DNA from: Falsiroseomonas ponticola
GTDB taxonomy: Bacteria; Pseudomonadota; Alphaproteobacteria; Acetobacterales; Acetobacteraceae
Direction of reading: 5' to 3'
DNA: 64,000 nt
Assembly (NCBI RefSeq): GCF_016805305.1
Contig: NZ_JAERQN010000011.1
Location: 62,001-126,000 of the forward strand
In this document: positions 27,960-36,148 of the stretch, one piece after another
How positions within the stretch are numbered: the first letter of the stretch is position 1
Layout of the letters: every line of letters starts with the position of its first letter
Program-made: the position numbers and the translations under genes
Notes under the pieces: generated by a model
Told to the model about the DNA's origin: nothing
Database searches by the model: none
Seen by the model: only the letters and a program-made list of their open reading frames with translations

Positions 27960-29122
27960 CCGATCCCGCCCGCTTTCCCTGGGCGCTGATCGCCGCGGCA
28001 TGCCTCGCCATGTTCGCGGCATCCGCCAGCGGCACCACGCGCGCGCCCTTCCTGCTGGACATGGCGCGGGACCTGGGGACGAGCCTGACGCTGACGGCCA
28101 ATGTCATGGCCCTGACCTCCATCGCCTGGGGCAGCGCCTCCCTCGCCGCGGGCCCGCTCTCGGACCGCTTCGGCCGCCGCCCCTTCCTGGTGCTGGGGCC
28201 GACGGGGCTGGCGCTGGGCACCATCGGGGTGGCAGTGTCCGGCAGCTTCGCGGGGGTGGCGGCCTGCGCGACGCTCGCCGGCGCCTCCGCCGGCACCGCC
28301 AGCGGCGCGCTGATGGCCGAGGTCTCCTCCCGCGTCCCGGACCGGCAGCGGGGCCGGGCGCTGGGCTGGGTGATCGCGGGGCAGTCCATGGCGCTGCTGG
28401 TCGGCGTGCCGCTGGCGGCCTGGATCGGTGCCCATATCGGCTGGCGCGGCGTGAACTGGTGCGTGGCGGCGGTGACGCTGCTGGCGGTGGCAGGGCTTGT
28501 CGCCACCACGCGCCGCCCCGCGGCCGCGCCGGCCGGCGGGCGCAAGCCGGCCACCGGCTACCGCGCCGCCCTGTCGGGCCCGGTGCTGCGGCTGCTGGCG
28601 ATGGGGGTGGCGGAGCGCAGCTGCTACGGCCTGGCCGTCATCTTCTTCGCCACCTTCCTGCAGGCCACCTACCGCGTGCCGCTGGCCGCGCTGGCGGTGC
28701 CGCTGGCGATCTTCGCGCTCGGCACCATCCTCGGCACCATCGCGGGCGGGCAGCTGGCGGACCGGCTGCCGGACCGGCGCGTGACCTTCGCCGGCGCCAT
28801 GCTGGCCGCCGCCGCCATCGCCGTGCCGCTCTTCCTCTGGACCGGCGGCATGGCGGGGTCCGTCGCGCTGGGCTTCGCCTTCGTCTTCTGCGCCGCCGTG
28901 TCCCGGCCGAGCCTGATGGCCGCGCTGGCCAATGTGCCGGAGGAGGTGCGCGGCACCGTGCTCGGCCTCAACGTCACCAGCGCCTCCTTCGGCTGGCTCT
29001 TCGCGGCATCGCTGGGCGGGCTGGTCATCGCGACCTTCGGCTTTGCCGGCTTCGCGCCGCTGGCGGCCGGCTTCGGCGTGCTCGGCGCGGTGCTCGCCCT
29101 GGCGGGCGGGCGGTCAGCGTGA
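27929..29122 (+). CDS. MFS transporter
   Basis: This is an integral membrane protein of about 390 residues with about 12 helices and MFS landmarks. PLSDRFGRRPFLVLGPTGL lies between helices 2 and 3, and GGQLADRLPDRRVTF is the equivalent loop in the second half. The start is uncertain: TTG 27929 overlaps the hydrolase by 31 bp, CTG 27956 would give a 4-bp overlap, and ATG 28010 lies inside the first helix. The substrate is unknown; pairing with a secreted hydrolase suggests uptake or export of a small product, which is inference. The end overlaps the convergent binding-protein gene by 9 bp. Confidence 0.87.
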   Translation: MAGGAGAVSLTDPARFPWALIAAACLAMFAASASGTTRAPFLLDMARDLGTSLTLTANVMALTSIAWGSASLAAGPLSDRFGRRPFLVLGPTGLALGTIGVAVSGSFAGVAACATLAGASAGTASGALMAEVSSRVPDRQRGRALGWVIAGQSMALLVGVPLAAWIGAHIGWRGVNWCVAAVTLLAVAGLVATTRRPAAAPAGGRKPATGYRAALSGPVLRLLAMGVAERSCYGLAVIFFATFLQATYRVPLAALAVPLAIFALGTILGTIAGGQLADRLPDRRVTFAGAMLAAAAIAVPLFLWTGGMAGSVALGFAFVFCAAVSRPSLMAALANVPEEVRGTVLGLNVTSASFGWLFAASLGGLVIATFGFAGFAPLAAGFGVLGAVLALAGGRSA

Positions 29123-30673
29123 CAGCCGCGCCTGCGTGATCCGCGTGTAGTCGTAGCCCGTCGCCCCATAGGTCACGCCGCGGCGGGAGGCCCAGAAATT
29201 GGTCATCTGGTAGAGCGGGATGATCCCCACATCCTCCATCGCCATGGCGACGGCCTGGCGCAGCATGGCGTCCCGCTGCCCGTCATCCAGCGTGGTCAGC
29301 GCGCGATCCGTCAGCGCATCCAGCGCCGGGTTGGAATAGCCGGACCGGTTGAAGGCGCCGGTCAGCCTCTCCCGGCTGTAGGTGTTGAACAGGTTCACCA
29401 GCGCATAGCCCGCATGGGTCTGGCTGGCCCAGCCGAACATGCTGACGGCGTATTCCAGGTTGGCCGCCCGCGCCGCATAGGCGGCGAAGGGCACGGCCTC
29501 CACCTGCGTCTGCACGCCGATGCGCGTCCACATCTGCCCGATCGCCTGCGCCGCGATGCTGTCCGTCGGGCGCGATGTGGCGGAGACATGCACGGTGATG
29601 CGGAAGCCCTGCGGGTAGCCCGCTTCCGCCAGCAGGCGCCGCGCGCGTTCGGGATCGAAGGCCGGCACCGGCACATCCGGGTTGTAGGCCGGGGAGAAGG
29701 AGGGCATCCACTGCCCGTTCGGCGTCGCCGTGTTCTGCATCACGCGGTCCGTCAGCCCCGCGCGGTTGATGGCGATGGAGAGCGCCTGGCGCACGCGCTG
29801 GTCGCGCAGCGGGTTGCGGGGCAGGGGGCGGCCTTCATGGTCCGTGACGAAGGGTGCTGACTCCGCCGCCTGGTTCGGCGCCAGGTAGATCAGCCGCATG
29901 CCCTGCCGCGAATGCACGGCGAAGCGCGGGTCGGATTGCAGGCGCGGCAGGTCGTTCGGCGATGGCGTGTCGATCAGGTCCACCGTGCCGGACAGCAGCG
30001 CCGCCGTGCGCGCCGCGGTATTGGGCAGGTACTTGATGATGGCGCTGTCCCAGTCGGGCTTCGGCCCCCACCAATCCTCGTTCCGGACCAGCTCCGTCTG
30101 CTCATTGGTGGAGTAGCGCACCAGGCGATAGGCGCCGGTGCCGATGGCGGCGCGGCCGCTGTTGTAGTCCTCCGTCGTCGCCCCCTCCCCGGCGTGGCGG
30201 GAGACGATGGCCAGGCCCGACATGTCCACCGCCAGGTTCGGCGCCGGGCCGTTGGTGTGGAAATGCAGCGTCAGCGCATCCACCACCTCCACCCGCGTGA
30301 TGGGCCGCACCGCGCCGCCATAGCCGCCAGTCGTGTTCGGCACATGGGGCGCGCGCTGGATGGTGAAGGCCACGTCGTCCGCGGTGAAGGGGCGGCCATC
30401 CGTCCAGCGGACATTCGGGCGCAGCTTCACCTCCCACACCGTCTCCGCGATCGGCCGCCAGGACAGCGCCAGCCCAGGTGCCAGCGACACATCGGGCGTC
30501 AGCAGGAACAGCGTGTCGAAGAGGTTGTAGGTGAGGGTGTGGGTCGAGGTGCCGTTGTGGAAATGCGGATCGACCGAGGTCGGCGCCGCGCTGACGCCGA
30601 TGGTCAGCCGCTGCGCCAGGGCCGGCGATGCCGCCAGCATCAGCGCCACGGCGCCACCCAGGATCCTCCGCAT
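29114..30673 (-). CDS. ABC transporter substrate-binding protein, family 5 (peptide/nickel type)
   Basis: This 519-residue periplasmic protein has a signal peptide (MRRILGGAVALMLAASPALAQ) and the SBP family 5 signature region (APGLALSWRPIAETVWEVKLRPNVRWTDGRPFTADDVAFTI). It also has FDPERARRLLAEAGYPQGF and a C-terminal IIPLYQMTNFWASR. Members bind oligopeptides, dipeptides, opines or glutathione. No DppBCDF-type permease or ATPase genes are adjacent, so it is encoded as an orphan. It is divergent from the TauD-family dioxygenase gene (84 bp between starts). Confidence 0.9.
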   Translation of the reverse strand: MRRILGGAVALMLAASPALAQRLTIGVSAAPTSVDPHFHNGTSTHTLTYNLFDTLFLLTPDVSLAPGLALSWRPIAETVWEVKLRPNVRWTDGRPFTADDVAFTIQRAPHVPNTTGGYGGAVRPITRVEVVDALTLHFHTNGPAPNLAVDMSGLAIVSRHAGEGATTEDYNSGRAAIGTGAYRLVRYSTNEQTELVRNEDWWGPKPDWDSAIIKYLPNTAARTAALLSGTVDLIDTPSPNDLPRLQSDPRFAVHSRQGMRLIYLAPNQAAESAPFVTDHEGRPLPRNPLRDQRVRQALSIAINRAGLTDRVMQNTATPNGQWMPSFSPAYNPDVPVPAFDPERARRLLAEAGYPQGFRITVHVSATSRPTDSIAAQAIGQMWTRIGVQTQVEAVPFAAYAARAANLEYAVSMFGWASQTHAGYALVNLFNTYSRERLTGAFNRSGYSNPALDALTDRALTTLDDGQRDAMLRQAVAMAMEDVGIIPLYQMTNFWASRRGVTYGATGYDYTRITQARLSR

Positions 30674-30757
30674 GTCCCGCTCCTACCTGCTGCCCGGGGA
30701 GCATGGCATGCGGTGGAGGCCTTCGATACAGTGAAGGCCGGCACGGGAGGAAACGCG

Positions 30758-31600
30758 ATGCTGGCGATCACGCCGATGCAGCCCTTCGGGGCGGAGGTGC
30801 GGGGTGCGCCCGCATCCCTCGAACTCGGCGATGCCGATTTCGCAGCGGTGGCGCAGGCCTGGGGGCGCCATTCCATCCTGATCTTCCGCGACATCGCGCC
30901 GACGCCGGCGCAGCAGATCGCCTTCACCCGGCGGCTCGGCCCGCTGCACATCATGCAGCCGCCGCAATACAACCTGGATGGCCATCCCGAGATCTTCGTC
31001 GTCGGCAATGCGACGGAGGATGGCAGGCCCGTCGGCATGCGCGATGCCGGCATGGGCTTCCACAGCGATGGGGAGGACAAGGCCATCCCCAATGCGGGCT
31101 CCTTCCTCGTCGCCGTGCAGGTGCCGCCCGAGCGCGGCGACACGCTCTTCGCCGACATGGTCGCGGCCTGGGATGCGCTGGAGGAGCCGACCAGGGCCCT
31201 GCTGCGCGGCCGCCGCGCCCGCTTCAGCCGCGCCGCGCTGCATCACGTCCACTACCCGCATCTGCCGCCGCTGACGGACCAGCAGCGTCGCGACCGCCCC
31301 GATGTGTGGCACCCGATCGCGCGGCGGCATCCGACCAGCGGGCGCGTCGCGCTCTATATCGGCCGCTGGGCGGTGGAGATCGAGGGCATGGCGGAGGCGG
31401 AGGGAGAGGCGCTGATCGCGCGGCTGCTGGCGCATGCGCAGGACCCGGCGCGCATCCACCGCCACGCCTGGCGGCCCGGCGATGGCGTGCTGTGGGACAA
31501 CCGCGTGACGCAGCACTGCGCCACCCCCTTCGACAGCGCCCGCTACACGCGCCGCATGCACCGCACGACGCTGGAAGGGGAGGTGCCGCTGCTGGCCTGA
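30758..31600 (+). CDS. TauD/TfdA-family Fe(II)/2-oxoglutarate dioxygenase
   Basis: This 280-residue cytoplasmic non-haem iron oxygenase has the iron-binding facial triad: His102 and Asp104 in FHSDGED, and His253 in RVTQHCATPF. The 2-oxoglutarate-binding Arg lies in the TRRMHRTTL stretch near residue 268. The start MLAITPMQPFGAEVRG is the family beginning; the ATG at 30758 has a GGGAGG site 7 bp upstream. Relatives hydroxylate taurine, 2,4-D or alkyl sulfates. The substrate is unknown here. It is convergent with the hydroxyacid dehydrogenase (3-bp gap). Confidence 0.9.
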   Translation: MLAITPMQPFGAEVRGAPASLELGDADFAAVAQAWGRHSILIFRDIAPTPAQQIAFTRRLGPLHIMQPPQYNLDGHPEIFVVGNATEDGRPVGMRDAGMGFHSDGEDKAIPNAGSFLVAVQVPPERGDTLFADMVAAWDALEEPTRALLRGRRARFSRAALHHVHYPHLPPLTDQQRRDRPDVWHPIARRHPTSGRVALYIGRWAVEIEGMAEAEGEALIARLLAHAQDPARIHRHAWRPGDGVLWDNRVTQHCATPFDSARYTRRMHRTTLEGEVPLLA

Positions 31601-31603
31601 GGC

Positions 31604-32635
31604 TCAGTAGAGCCGCGGCTTGTCCAGCAGGTTGCGCATCGCCTCCGGCTTGCCCTCCAGCCACAGGCCGAGATTGTGCAGGAAGATATCGGTGATGCGG
31701 CCGTTCTCGCCCTCCACCGTGCTGGCGGAATGCGGGCTGATCAGGACATTCGGCATGTCCCAGAGCGGGCTTTCCTCCGGCAGTGGCTCCACCTCCGTCA
31801 CGTCCAGCGCGGCGAAGGCGATGTGGCCGCGGCGCAGCGCCTCGATCATCGCCTGTTCGTCCACCACCTGGCCGCGGGCGATGTTCACCAGCGCGATGCC
31901 GGGCTTCATGGCGGCGATGGCGGCGGCATCGATCATCCGCTCCGTCTCCGGCGTATGCGGCACGGTCAGCACCGCGGCGTCGGCGCGGCCCAGCGCCTCA
32001 TGCAGCGCCGCGTTCGGCAGCACCTCATCGAACAGCGCGCCGTGTTCCCGCACCAGGCCGGGGTTCCGCGCGATGGCGACGACATGCATGTCGAGCGCCT
32101 TGGCGATGCGCGCGCTGCCCCGCGCCAGGTCGCCGGCGCCGAGGATCACCAGCGTCCGTCCCGCGATCTCCTGCCCGCAGATGCGCAGCCAGCGATGCGC
32201 GCGCTGCTCCGCGCGCAGGTAGTCGAGCTGCCGGAAATGCGCGAGCAGCGCCATGAAGACGAATTCGGCCAGCGGCTGCGCATGCACGCCGCGCGCGGTG
32301 GTGACGATGACGGGGCTGTCGATCAGCCCGAGCTTCGCCACCGCCTGGCCGACGCCGGTGCTCGTTGTCTGGATCCAGCGCAGCTTCGGCATCACCGCCA
32401 GCTCCGCGGCGGAGGGCAGGTCGAAGGCGATGGTCGTGCGCGGCAGCAGCGCCTCCCACCGCGCCTGCTGTTCCGGCGTGCGGGTCAGCGGATGGCCCTT
32501 GTGGTCGTTGCGGTAGCGCGTGGTGGCGAGGAGGTCGGGCTCGTAGAGCACCTCCACGCGATCCGGCGCGAAGGCGGCCAACCGCGCGACATGCTCGGCT
32601 TCGAGCGGGGAGGTGATGAGGATGGTCTCGCGCAT
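31604..32635 (-). CDS. D-2-hydroxyacid dehydrogenase (NAD-dependent)
   Basis: This 343-residue dehydrogenase of the D-isomer-specific 2-hydroxyacid family has an NAD-binding loop in LVILGAGDLARGSARIA. The catalytic Arg is in NIARGQVVDEQAM, Glu in DVTEVEPLPEESP and His in ISPHSASTVEGEN. It is likely to interconvert a 2-oxoacid and its D-hydroxyacid. The ATG at 32635 (MRETILITSP) is chosen; two in-frame upstream starts exist. It lies 87 bp downstream of pcaG on the same strand and may be the last gene of that operon. Confidence 0.88.
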   Translation of the reverse strand: MRETILITSPLEAEHVARLAAFAPDRVEVLYEPDLLATTRYRNDHKGHPLTRTPEQQARWEALLPRTTIAFDLPSAAELAVMPKLRWIQTTSTGVGQAVAKLGLIDSPVIVTTARGVHAQPLAEFVFMALLAHFRQLDYLRAEQRAHRWLRICGQEIAGRTLVILGAGDLARGSARIAKALDMHVVAIARNPGLVREHGALFDEVLPNAALHEALGRADAAVLTVPHTPETERMIDAAAIAAMKPGIALVNIARGQVVDEQAMIEALRRGHIAFAALDVTEVEPLPEESPLWDMPNVLISPHSASTVEGENGRITDIFLHNLGLWLEGKPEAMRNLLDKPRLY

Positions 32636-32722
32636 GATCGCCGGCTCCGTGGTTGCGGCGATCATGCGGAGGCCAAAGGGGGGAGGCAAGGCGAGGGGGG
32701 CAAGGCGTCCCCCCCGCCGGGT

Positions 32723-33331
32723 TCAGATATCGAAGAACACCGTCTCGCTCTCGCCCTGCAGGTGGATGTCCAGCACATACCGCCCCGGCGCTTCCCGCCG
32801 CGCGATCAGCGTCTGGCGCCGCGCGGGCTGTTCGATGATGCGCAGCACCGGGTCCTCCGCATTCGCCGCTTCCTCGTCGGCGAAGTAGAGCCGCGTCGAA
32901 AGGCCGATATTGATCCCCCGCGCGACGATCCAGAGCGAGATGTGCGGCGCCATGCGCTTGTGGCCGTGGCGGCCGGGCACGCGGCCGGGCTTCACCGTCT
33001 CGATCGCCCAGAGGCCGCTTTCGAAATCCGTGCCGGTGCGCGCCCAGCCGCGAAAGCCGTCCGCCGTCGGCTTTGCGTGGTAGAAGCCGGCCGCATCGGC
33101 CTGCCAGCTCTCCACCAGCGCATCGCGCACCGGCGCGCCGGTGCCGTCGAGGATGCGCCCCTCGATCCGGATGCGCTCGCCGGGAGTCGTGGCGCCGACG
33201 GGTGACTCGCCGAGGTGATTGGAGAAAATGTCGAAGCCGGCCTGCTTCGGAATCAGCCCGATATGCACATAGGGGCCCGCGGTCTGGGACGGGGTCTCGG
33301 CCAGGTAGCCGAGCGCGTTCGGCGTGAACAT
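32723..33331 (-). CDS. pcaG: Protocatechuate 3,4-dioxygenase, alpha subunit
   Basis: This 202-residue alpha subunit of the intradiol dioxygenase cleaves protocatechuate between the two hydroxylated carbons to give 3-carboxy-cis,cis-muconate. It starts MFTPNALGYLAETPSQTAGPYVHIGL, the typical PcaG opening. It continues with the intradiol beta-sandwich (IEGRILDGTGAPVRDALVESWQADAAG, HISLWIVARGINIGLSTRLYF). The alpha chain does not carry the iron. Its ATG lies 4 bp after the pcaH stop. The pathway genes pcaBCD are not in the window. Confidence 0.93.
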   Translation of the reverse strand: MFTPNALGYLAETPSQTAGPYVHIGLIPKQAGFDIFSNHLGESPVGATTPGERIRIEGRILDGTGAPVRDALVESWQADAAGFYHAKPTADGFRGWARTGTDFESGLWAIETVKPGRVPGRHGHKRMAPHISLWIVARGINIGLSTRLYFADEEAANAEDPVLRIIEQPARRQTLIARREAPGRYVLDIHLQGESETVFFDI

Positions 33332-33335
33332 CGCC

Positions 33336-34052
33336 TCAATTCCCTTCCAGCTTGTTCTCGAACAGGGTGGAGCGGCTGCCGCGCAGCACGATGTCCCAGC
33401 GATAGGCCAGCGTATCCAGCGGCACCGCCGCATCCAGGTCGAGCCTGGCCACCAGGCGTTCGCGCGCCGCGGGATCGGGGATGGTGCCGAGGATGCTGTC
33501 GCGCGCGATCAGCGGATCACCCTCGAAGTAGTTCTGCGTGATCAGGCGCTGCGCGAAGCCCGTCCCGAAGACCGAGAAGTGGATATGCGCCGGCCGCCAG
33601 TCATTGCCCCGGTTGCGATAGGGGTAGGGGCCTGGCTTCACGGTGCGGAAGGCGTAGCGCCCCTCGGCATCGGTGATGGTGCGGCCGCAGCCGCCGAAAT
33701 TGGGATCGATCGGCGCCACATAGGTGTCGTTGCGGTGCCTGTAGCGCCCGCCGGCATTCGCCTGCCAGAACTCCACCAGCACGCCCGGCACCGGTCGCCC
33801 GCTGCCATCCAGCACGCGGCCATGCATGATGATCCGTTCGCCAATGGGTTGCCCCGTCTTCGCGTAGTTCAGGATCAGGTCGTTATCCAGCGGCCCGATG
33901 TCGTTGTGCCCGAAGACCGGCCCCGTGACCTCGCTGAGCGAGTTCTGCAGCGAGATCAGCGGCCGGTGCGGCCCGCGCAGCACGCTGGTCTTGTAGATCG
34001 GCGTCACCGCCGGCGGATGCTGGTCCCGATCCCGGGGAATCAACTCGTTCAT
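33336..34052 (-). CDS. pcaH: Protocatechuate 3,4-dioxygenase, beta subunit
   Basis: This 238-residue iron-bearing beta subunit has the family features LISLQNSLSEVTGPVFGH, the intradiol signature region (HGRVLDGSGRPVPGVLVEFWQANAGGRY), a Tyr ligand region PYPYRNRGNDWRPAHIHFSVFG with the His ligands, and LITQNYFEGDPL. It forms the dioxygenase with PcaG. Its start overlaps the stop of the BKACE gene (ATGA), and pcaG follows 4 bp downstream, so the three are a tightly coupled operon. Confidence 0.94.
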   Translation of the reverse strand: MNELIPRDRDQHPPAVTPIYKTSVLRGPHRPLISLQNSLSEVTGPVFGHNDIGPLDNDLILNYAKTGQPIGERIIMHGRVLDGSGRPVPGVLVEFWQANAGGRYRHRNDTYVAPIDPNFGGCGRTITDAEGRYAFRTVKPGPYPYRNRGNDWRPAHIHFSVFGTGFAQRLITQNYFEGDPLIARDSILGTIPDPAARERLVARLDLDAAVPLDTLAYRWDIVLRGSRSTLFENKLEGN

Positions 34053-34888
34053 GCCACGCTCTCCTTCAGCCCCAGCATCGCCCGCGCCTGCTTCGCGGTG
34101 GCGACGGGCCTTCCGTGTTCCGCGGCCATCGCCGCGACATGCCGGACCAGCGCGGCGTTGGAGGGCGCCAGCGTGTTGCGGTCCATGCGGATGTTGTCCT
34201 CCAGCCCCGTGCGGGTGTGGCCGCCCATCTCCAGCGCCCAGCGCGCCACCTCGAACTGGTGGCGGCCGATGCCGGCGGCGGTCCAGGTGGCGCCGGGCAG
34301 CAGTTCGCGCAGCTTCGCGACCTCGAATTCCAGCACGTCGCGCCGGGCGGGCAGGGCGTGCTTCACGCCCATCACGAACTGCACATGCGGCCGCGGCAGG
34401 ATCAGCCCCTCCGCCACCAGGTCGGCGGTGTTGAACAGCATCGCCAGGTCGAAGACCTCGATCTCCGGCCGCACGCCGAGGTCGCGCATCGTGGTCGCCA
34501 GGTTCCGCACGAAGTCCGGCGGGTTCTCATAGACGATGGTCGGGAAATTCACGCTGCCGGTGGCGAGCGACGCCATGTCCGGCCTGAGGTGCAGCATCGC
34601 GCCCCGCGCCTCCAGCGCCCGCCCGCGGCCGCCGGTCGAGAACTGCACGATGATGTCGGGGCAGTGCTTGCGGATGCCCTCCTGGAAGGCCGCGAATTTG
34701 TCGGGGTCGGAGGACGGGGTCTCATCCGCGTTGCGGACATGCACATGCACCAGGCTCGCCCCGGCCTCATAGGCCGCATGGGTGCTCTCGATCTGCTCCG
34801 CGGTGGTCACCGGCAGGGCCGGGTTGTCCTTCTTCCGCGGCACGGACCCCGTGATGGCGACCGCGATGATGCAGGGCTCTGGCGTCAT
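34049..34888 (-). CDS. 3-keto-5-aminohexanoate cleavage enzyme family (BKACE) protein
   Basis: This 279-residue TIM-barrel protein of the BKACE (DUF849) family condenses beta-keto acids with acetyl-CoA to give acetoacetate and a CoA ester. It starts MTPEPCIIAVAITGSVPRKKDNPALP. It has the metal-binding HVHVRN, the substrate loops FSTGGRGRALEARGAML and GSVNFP, and a C-terminal region with GGHTRTGLEDN. Located directly upstream of pcaHG with overlapping codons, it may act on beta-ketoadipate in place of a pcaIJ-type CoA transferase; this is inference from context. The ATG at 34888 has a GGAGGA site. Confidence 0.9.
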   Translation of the reverse strand: MTPEPCIIAVAITGSVPRKKDNPALPVTTAEQIESTHAAYEAGASLVHVHVRNADETPSSDPDKFAAFQEGIRKHCPDIIVQFSTGGRGRALEARGAMLHLRPDMASLATGSVNFPTIVYENPPDFVRNLATTMRDLGVRPEIEVFDLAMLFNTADLVAEGLILPRPHVQFVMGVKHALPARRDVLEFEVAKLRELLPGATWTAAGIGRHQFEVARWALEMGGHTRTGLEDNIRMDRNTLAPSNAALVRHVAAMAAEHGRPVATAKQARAMLGLKESVA

Positions 34889-34920
34889 GATGCCGCTTCC
34901 TCCGTTCTGCTGGCCGATCC

Positions 34921-34948
34921 TAGTCATGTATGTACCGGTTAGTCCATA
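34921..34948. promoter_or_regulatory. Candidate operator/promoter of the BKACE-pcaHG operon
   Basis: The 130-bp gap between the divergent BKACE and YrdC-like genes contains an AT-richer stretch with a near-palindrome TACCGGTTA (34933-34941). It is flanked by two similar copies of TAGTC(C)AT starting at 34921 and 34940. It lies 33-60 bp upstream of the BKACE start, where an operator or promoter is expected. No regulator gene is adjacent. Confidence 0.3.
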
Positions 34949-35018
34949 AGGAAACGGTGGCAAGGTTGGCCGGTCCCGTCGCCCGTGGCAGCCTGCCCCC
35001 AACGGAAGAGGGACCGCC

Positions 35019-35705
35019 ATGGACCGCCAGCTCGATATCGAGGCCGATGCCCGCCGCGCCTTCGACGCCATCCGCCGGGGCGGCATCGCCATCCTGCCCA
35101 TGGATGTCGGCTATTCCCTGATCGGCAGCGGGGAGGCCGCGCTGAAGCGCATCTTCGACACCAAGCGCCGCGCGCCCTCCAAGCTCAACGCCATGGTCGG
35201 CGACCAGGCGATCCACCGGGAGATCCATCTGCTGGACACGCGGAGCCGCGCCATCGTGGATGCCATCGTGCAGGATCACGGCCTGCCGCTCGGCCTCATC
35301 GCCCCCGGCCGCATGGACCATCCGCTGCTGCAGGCGCTGTCGCCGGAGATGCTGGCCCGCAGCACCAAGGACGGCACGGTGCTGATGCTGCTGAACGCCG
35401 GCGCCTTCGAGGAAGCGATCGGCCGCCTCTCGCTCCGCCACGGCGTGCCGCTCTTCGGCTCCTCCGCCAATCTCAGCCTGTCCGGCACCAAGTTCCGGGT
35501 GGAGGATATCGAGCCGGAGGTGCTGGCCATCGCCGATGTCGTCATCGATTACGGCCTGCGGAAATGGCACTTCTACCGGCAATCCTCGACCCTGATCGAC
35601 ATCCGGACGGTCACGGCCACCCGGAAGGGGTCCTGCTTCGACGTCATCGCCGATATCCTCGCGCGGCAATTCGGCATCACGCTGAACGACCCGACGCTGG
35701 GCTGA
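35019..35705 (+). CDS. Sua5/YciO/YrdC domain protein (YciO-like)
   Basis: This 228-residue YrdC-fold protein has the nucleotide-binding start RRGGIAILPMDVGYSLIGSGEAALKRIFDTKRR and GVPLFGSSANLSLSGTKF. It departs from TsaC in the KxR/SxN region and lacks the Sua5 C-terminal domain. Its length and C-terminus (SSTLIDIRTVTATRKGSCFDVIADIL) resemble the YciO side of the family, which may not be the essential tRNA threonylcarbamoyl enzyme. Its stop overlaps the start of the next gene (TGATG). Confidence 0.83.
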   Translation: MDRQLDIEADARRAFDAIRRGGIAILPMDVGYSLIGSGEAALKRIFDTKRRAPSKLNAMVGDQAIHREIHLLDTRSRAIVDAIVQDHGLPLGLIAPGRMDHPLLQALSPEMLARSTKDGTVLMLLNAGAFEEAIGRLSLRHGVPLFGSSANLSLSGTKFRVEDIEPEVLAIADVVIDYGLRKWHFYRQSSTLIDIRTVTATRKGSCFDVIADILARQFGITLNDPTLG

Positions 35706-36148
35706 TGCGCGCCTGGCTTTCCGCCACCGCGCAGCGCCTGGCCTTCCTCGGCGCCGATCCGCTGGCGCTGCTGGATGCGGTGGCGGCGGTGGCGGCGCGC
35801 GACCCCGATGCGGCGCTGCGCGCCTTCCTGCACGCCTGCCTCGATGCGCTGGAGGAAGCGCTGCCCGAAGGCCCGGCGCGCGCGGAAATCCTCGCCCTGG
35901 CCGCCATCGCCCGCGCCGAGATCGCCGGCAGCCGCGATGACCGCGCGATCCTGGCGCGGGAGGAAGCGCTGATGAACGAGCCCGCGCCCATCCCCTTCGC
36001 CGCCACCGTGCCCGGCCGCGTCGTCTGGCTCGCCGCCATGGCGGCGGCGGTGCCGGAGCAGGAAGGCCCCGCCGCCGTGATGCTGGTGAACGACCTGGCC
36101 GCGCTCTCGCCCGGCCTGCCGCTCAGGGCGCTGAAGGCGGCGGGCTGA
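35705..36148 (+). CDS. Hypothetical protein coupled to the YrdC-like gene
   Basis: This 147-residue protein is of unknown function. It is rich in Ala, Leu and Glu and predicted helical (AFLHACLDALEEALPEGPARAEILALAAIARAEI), with a more hydrophobic C-terminal third (VVWLAAMAAAVPEQEG). The start ATG at 35705 overlaps the upstream stop, which supports it being real and co-translated. The 3' end overlaps the convergent livM gene by 26 bp. No known domain is recognised. Confidence 0.65.
   Translation: MRAWLSATAQRLAFLGADPLALLDAVAAVAARDPDAALRAFLHACLDALEEALPEGPARAEILALAAIARAEIAGSRDDRAILAREEALMNEPAPIPFAATVPGRVVWLAAMAAAVPEQEGPAAVMLVNDLAALSPGLPLRALKAAG

Noticed and set aside
29912..30757. Long upstream extension of the TauD-family dioxygenase frame
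   Set aside because: It overlaps the family-5 binding protein on the other strand; the family start and ribosome site place the real start at 30758.
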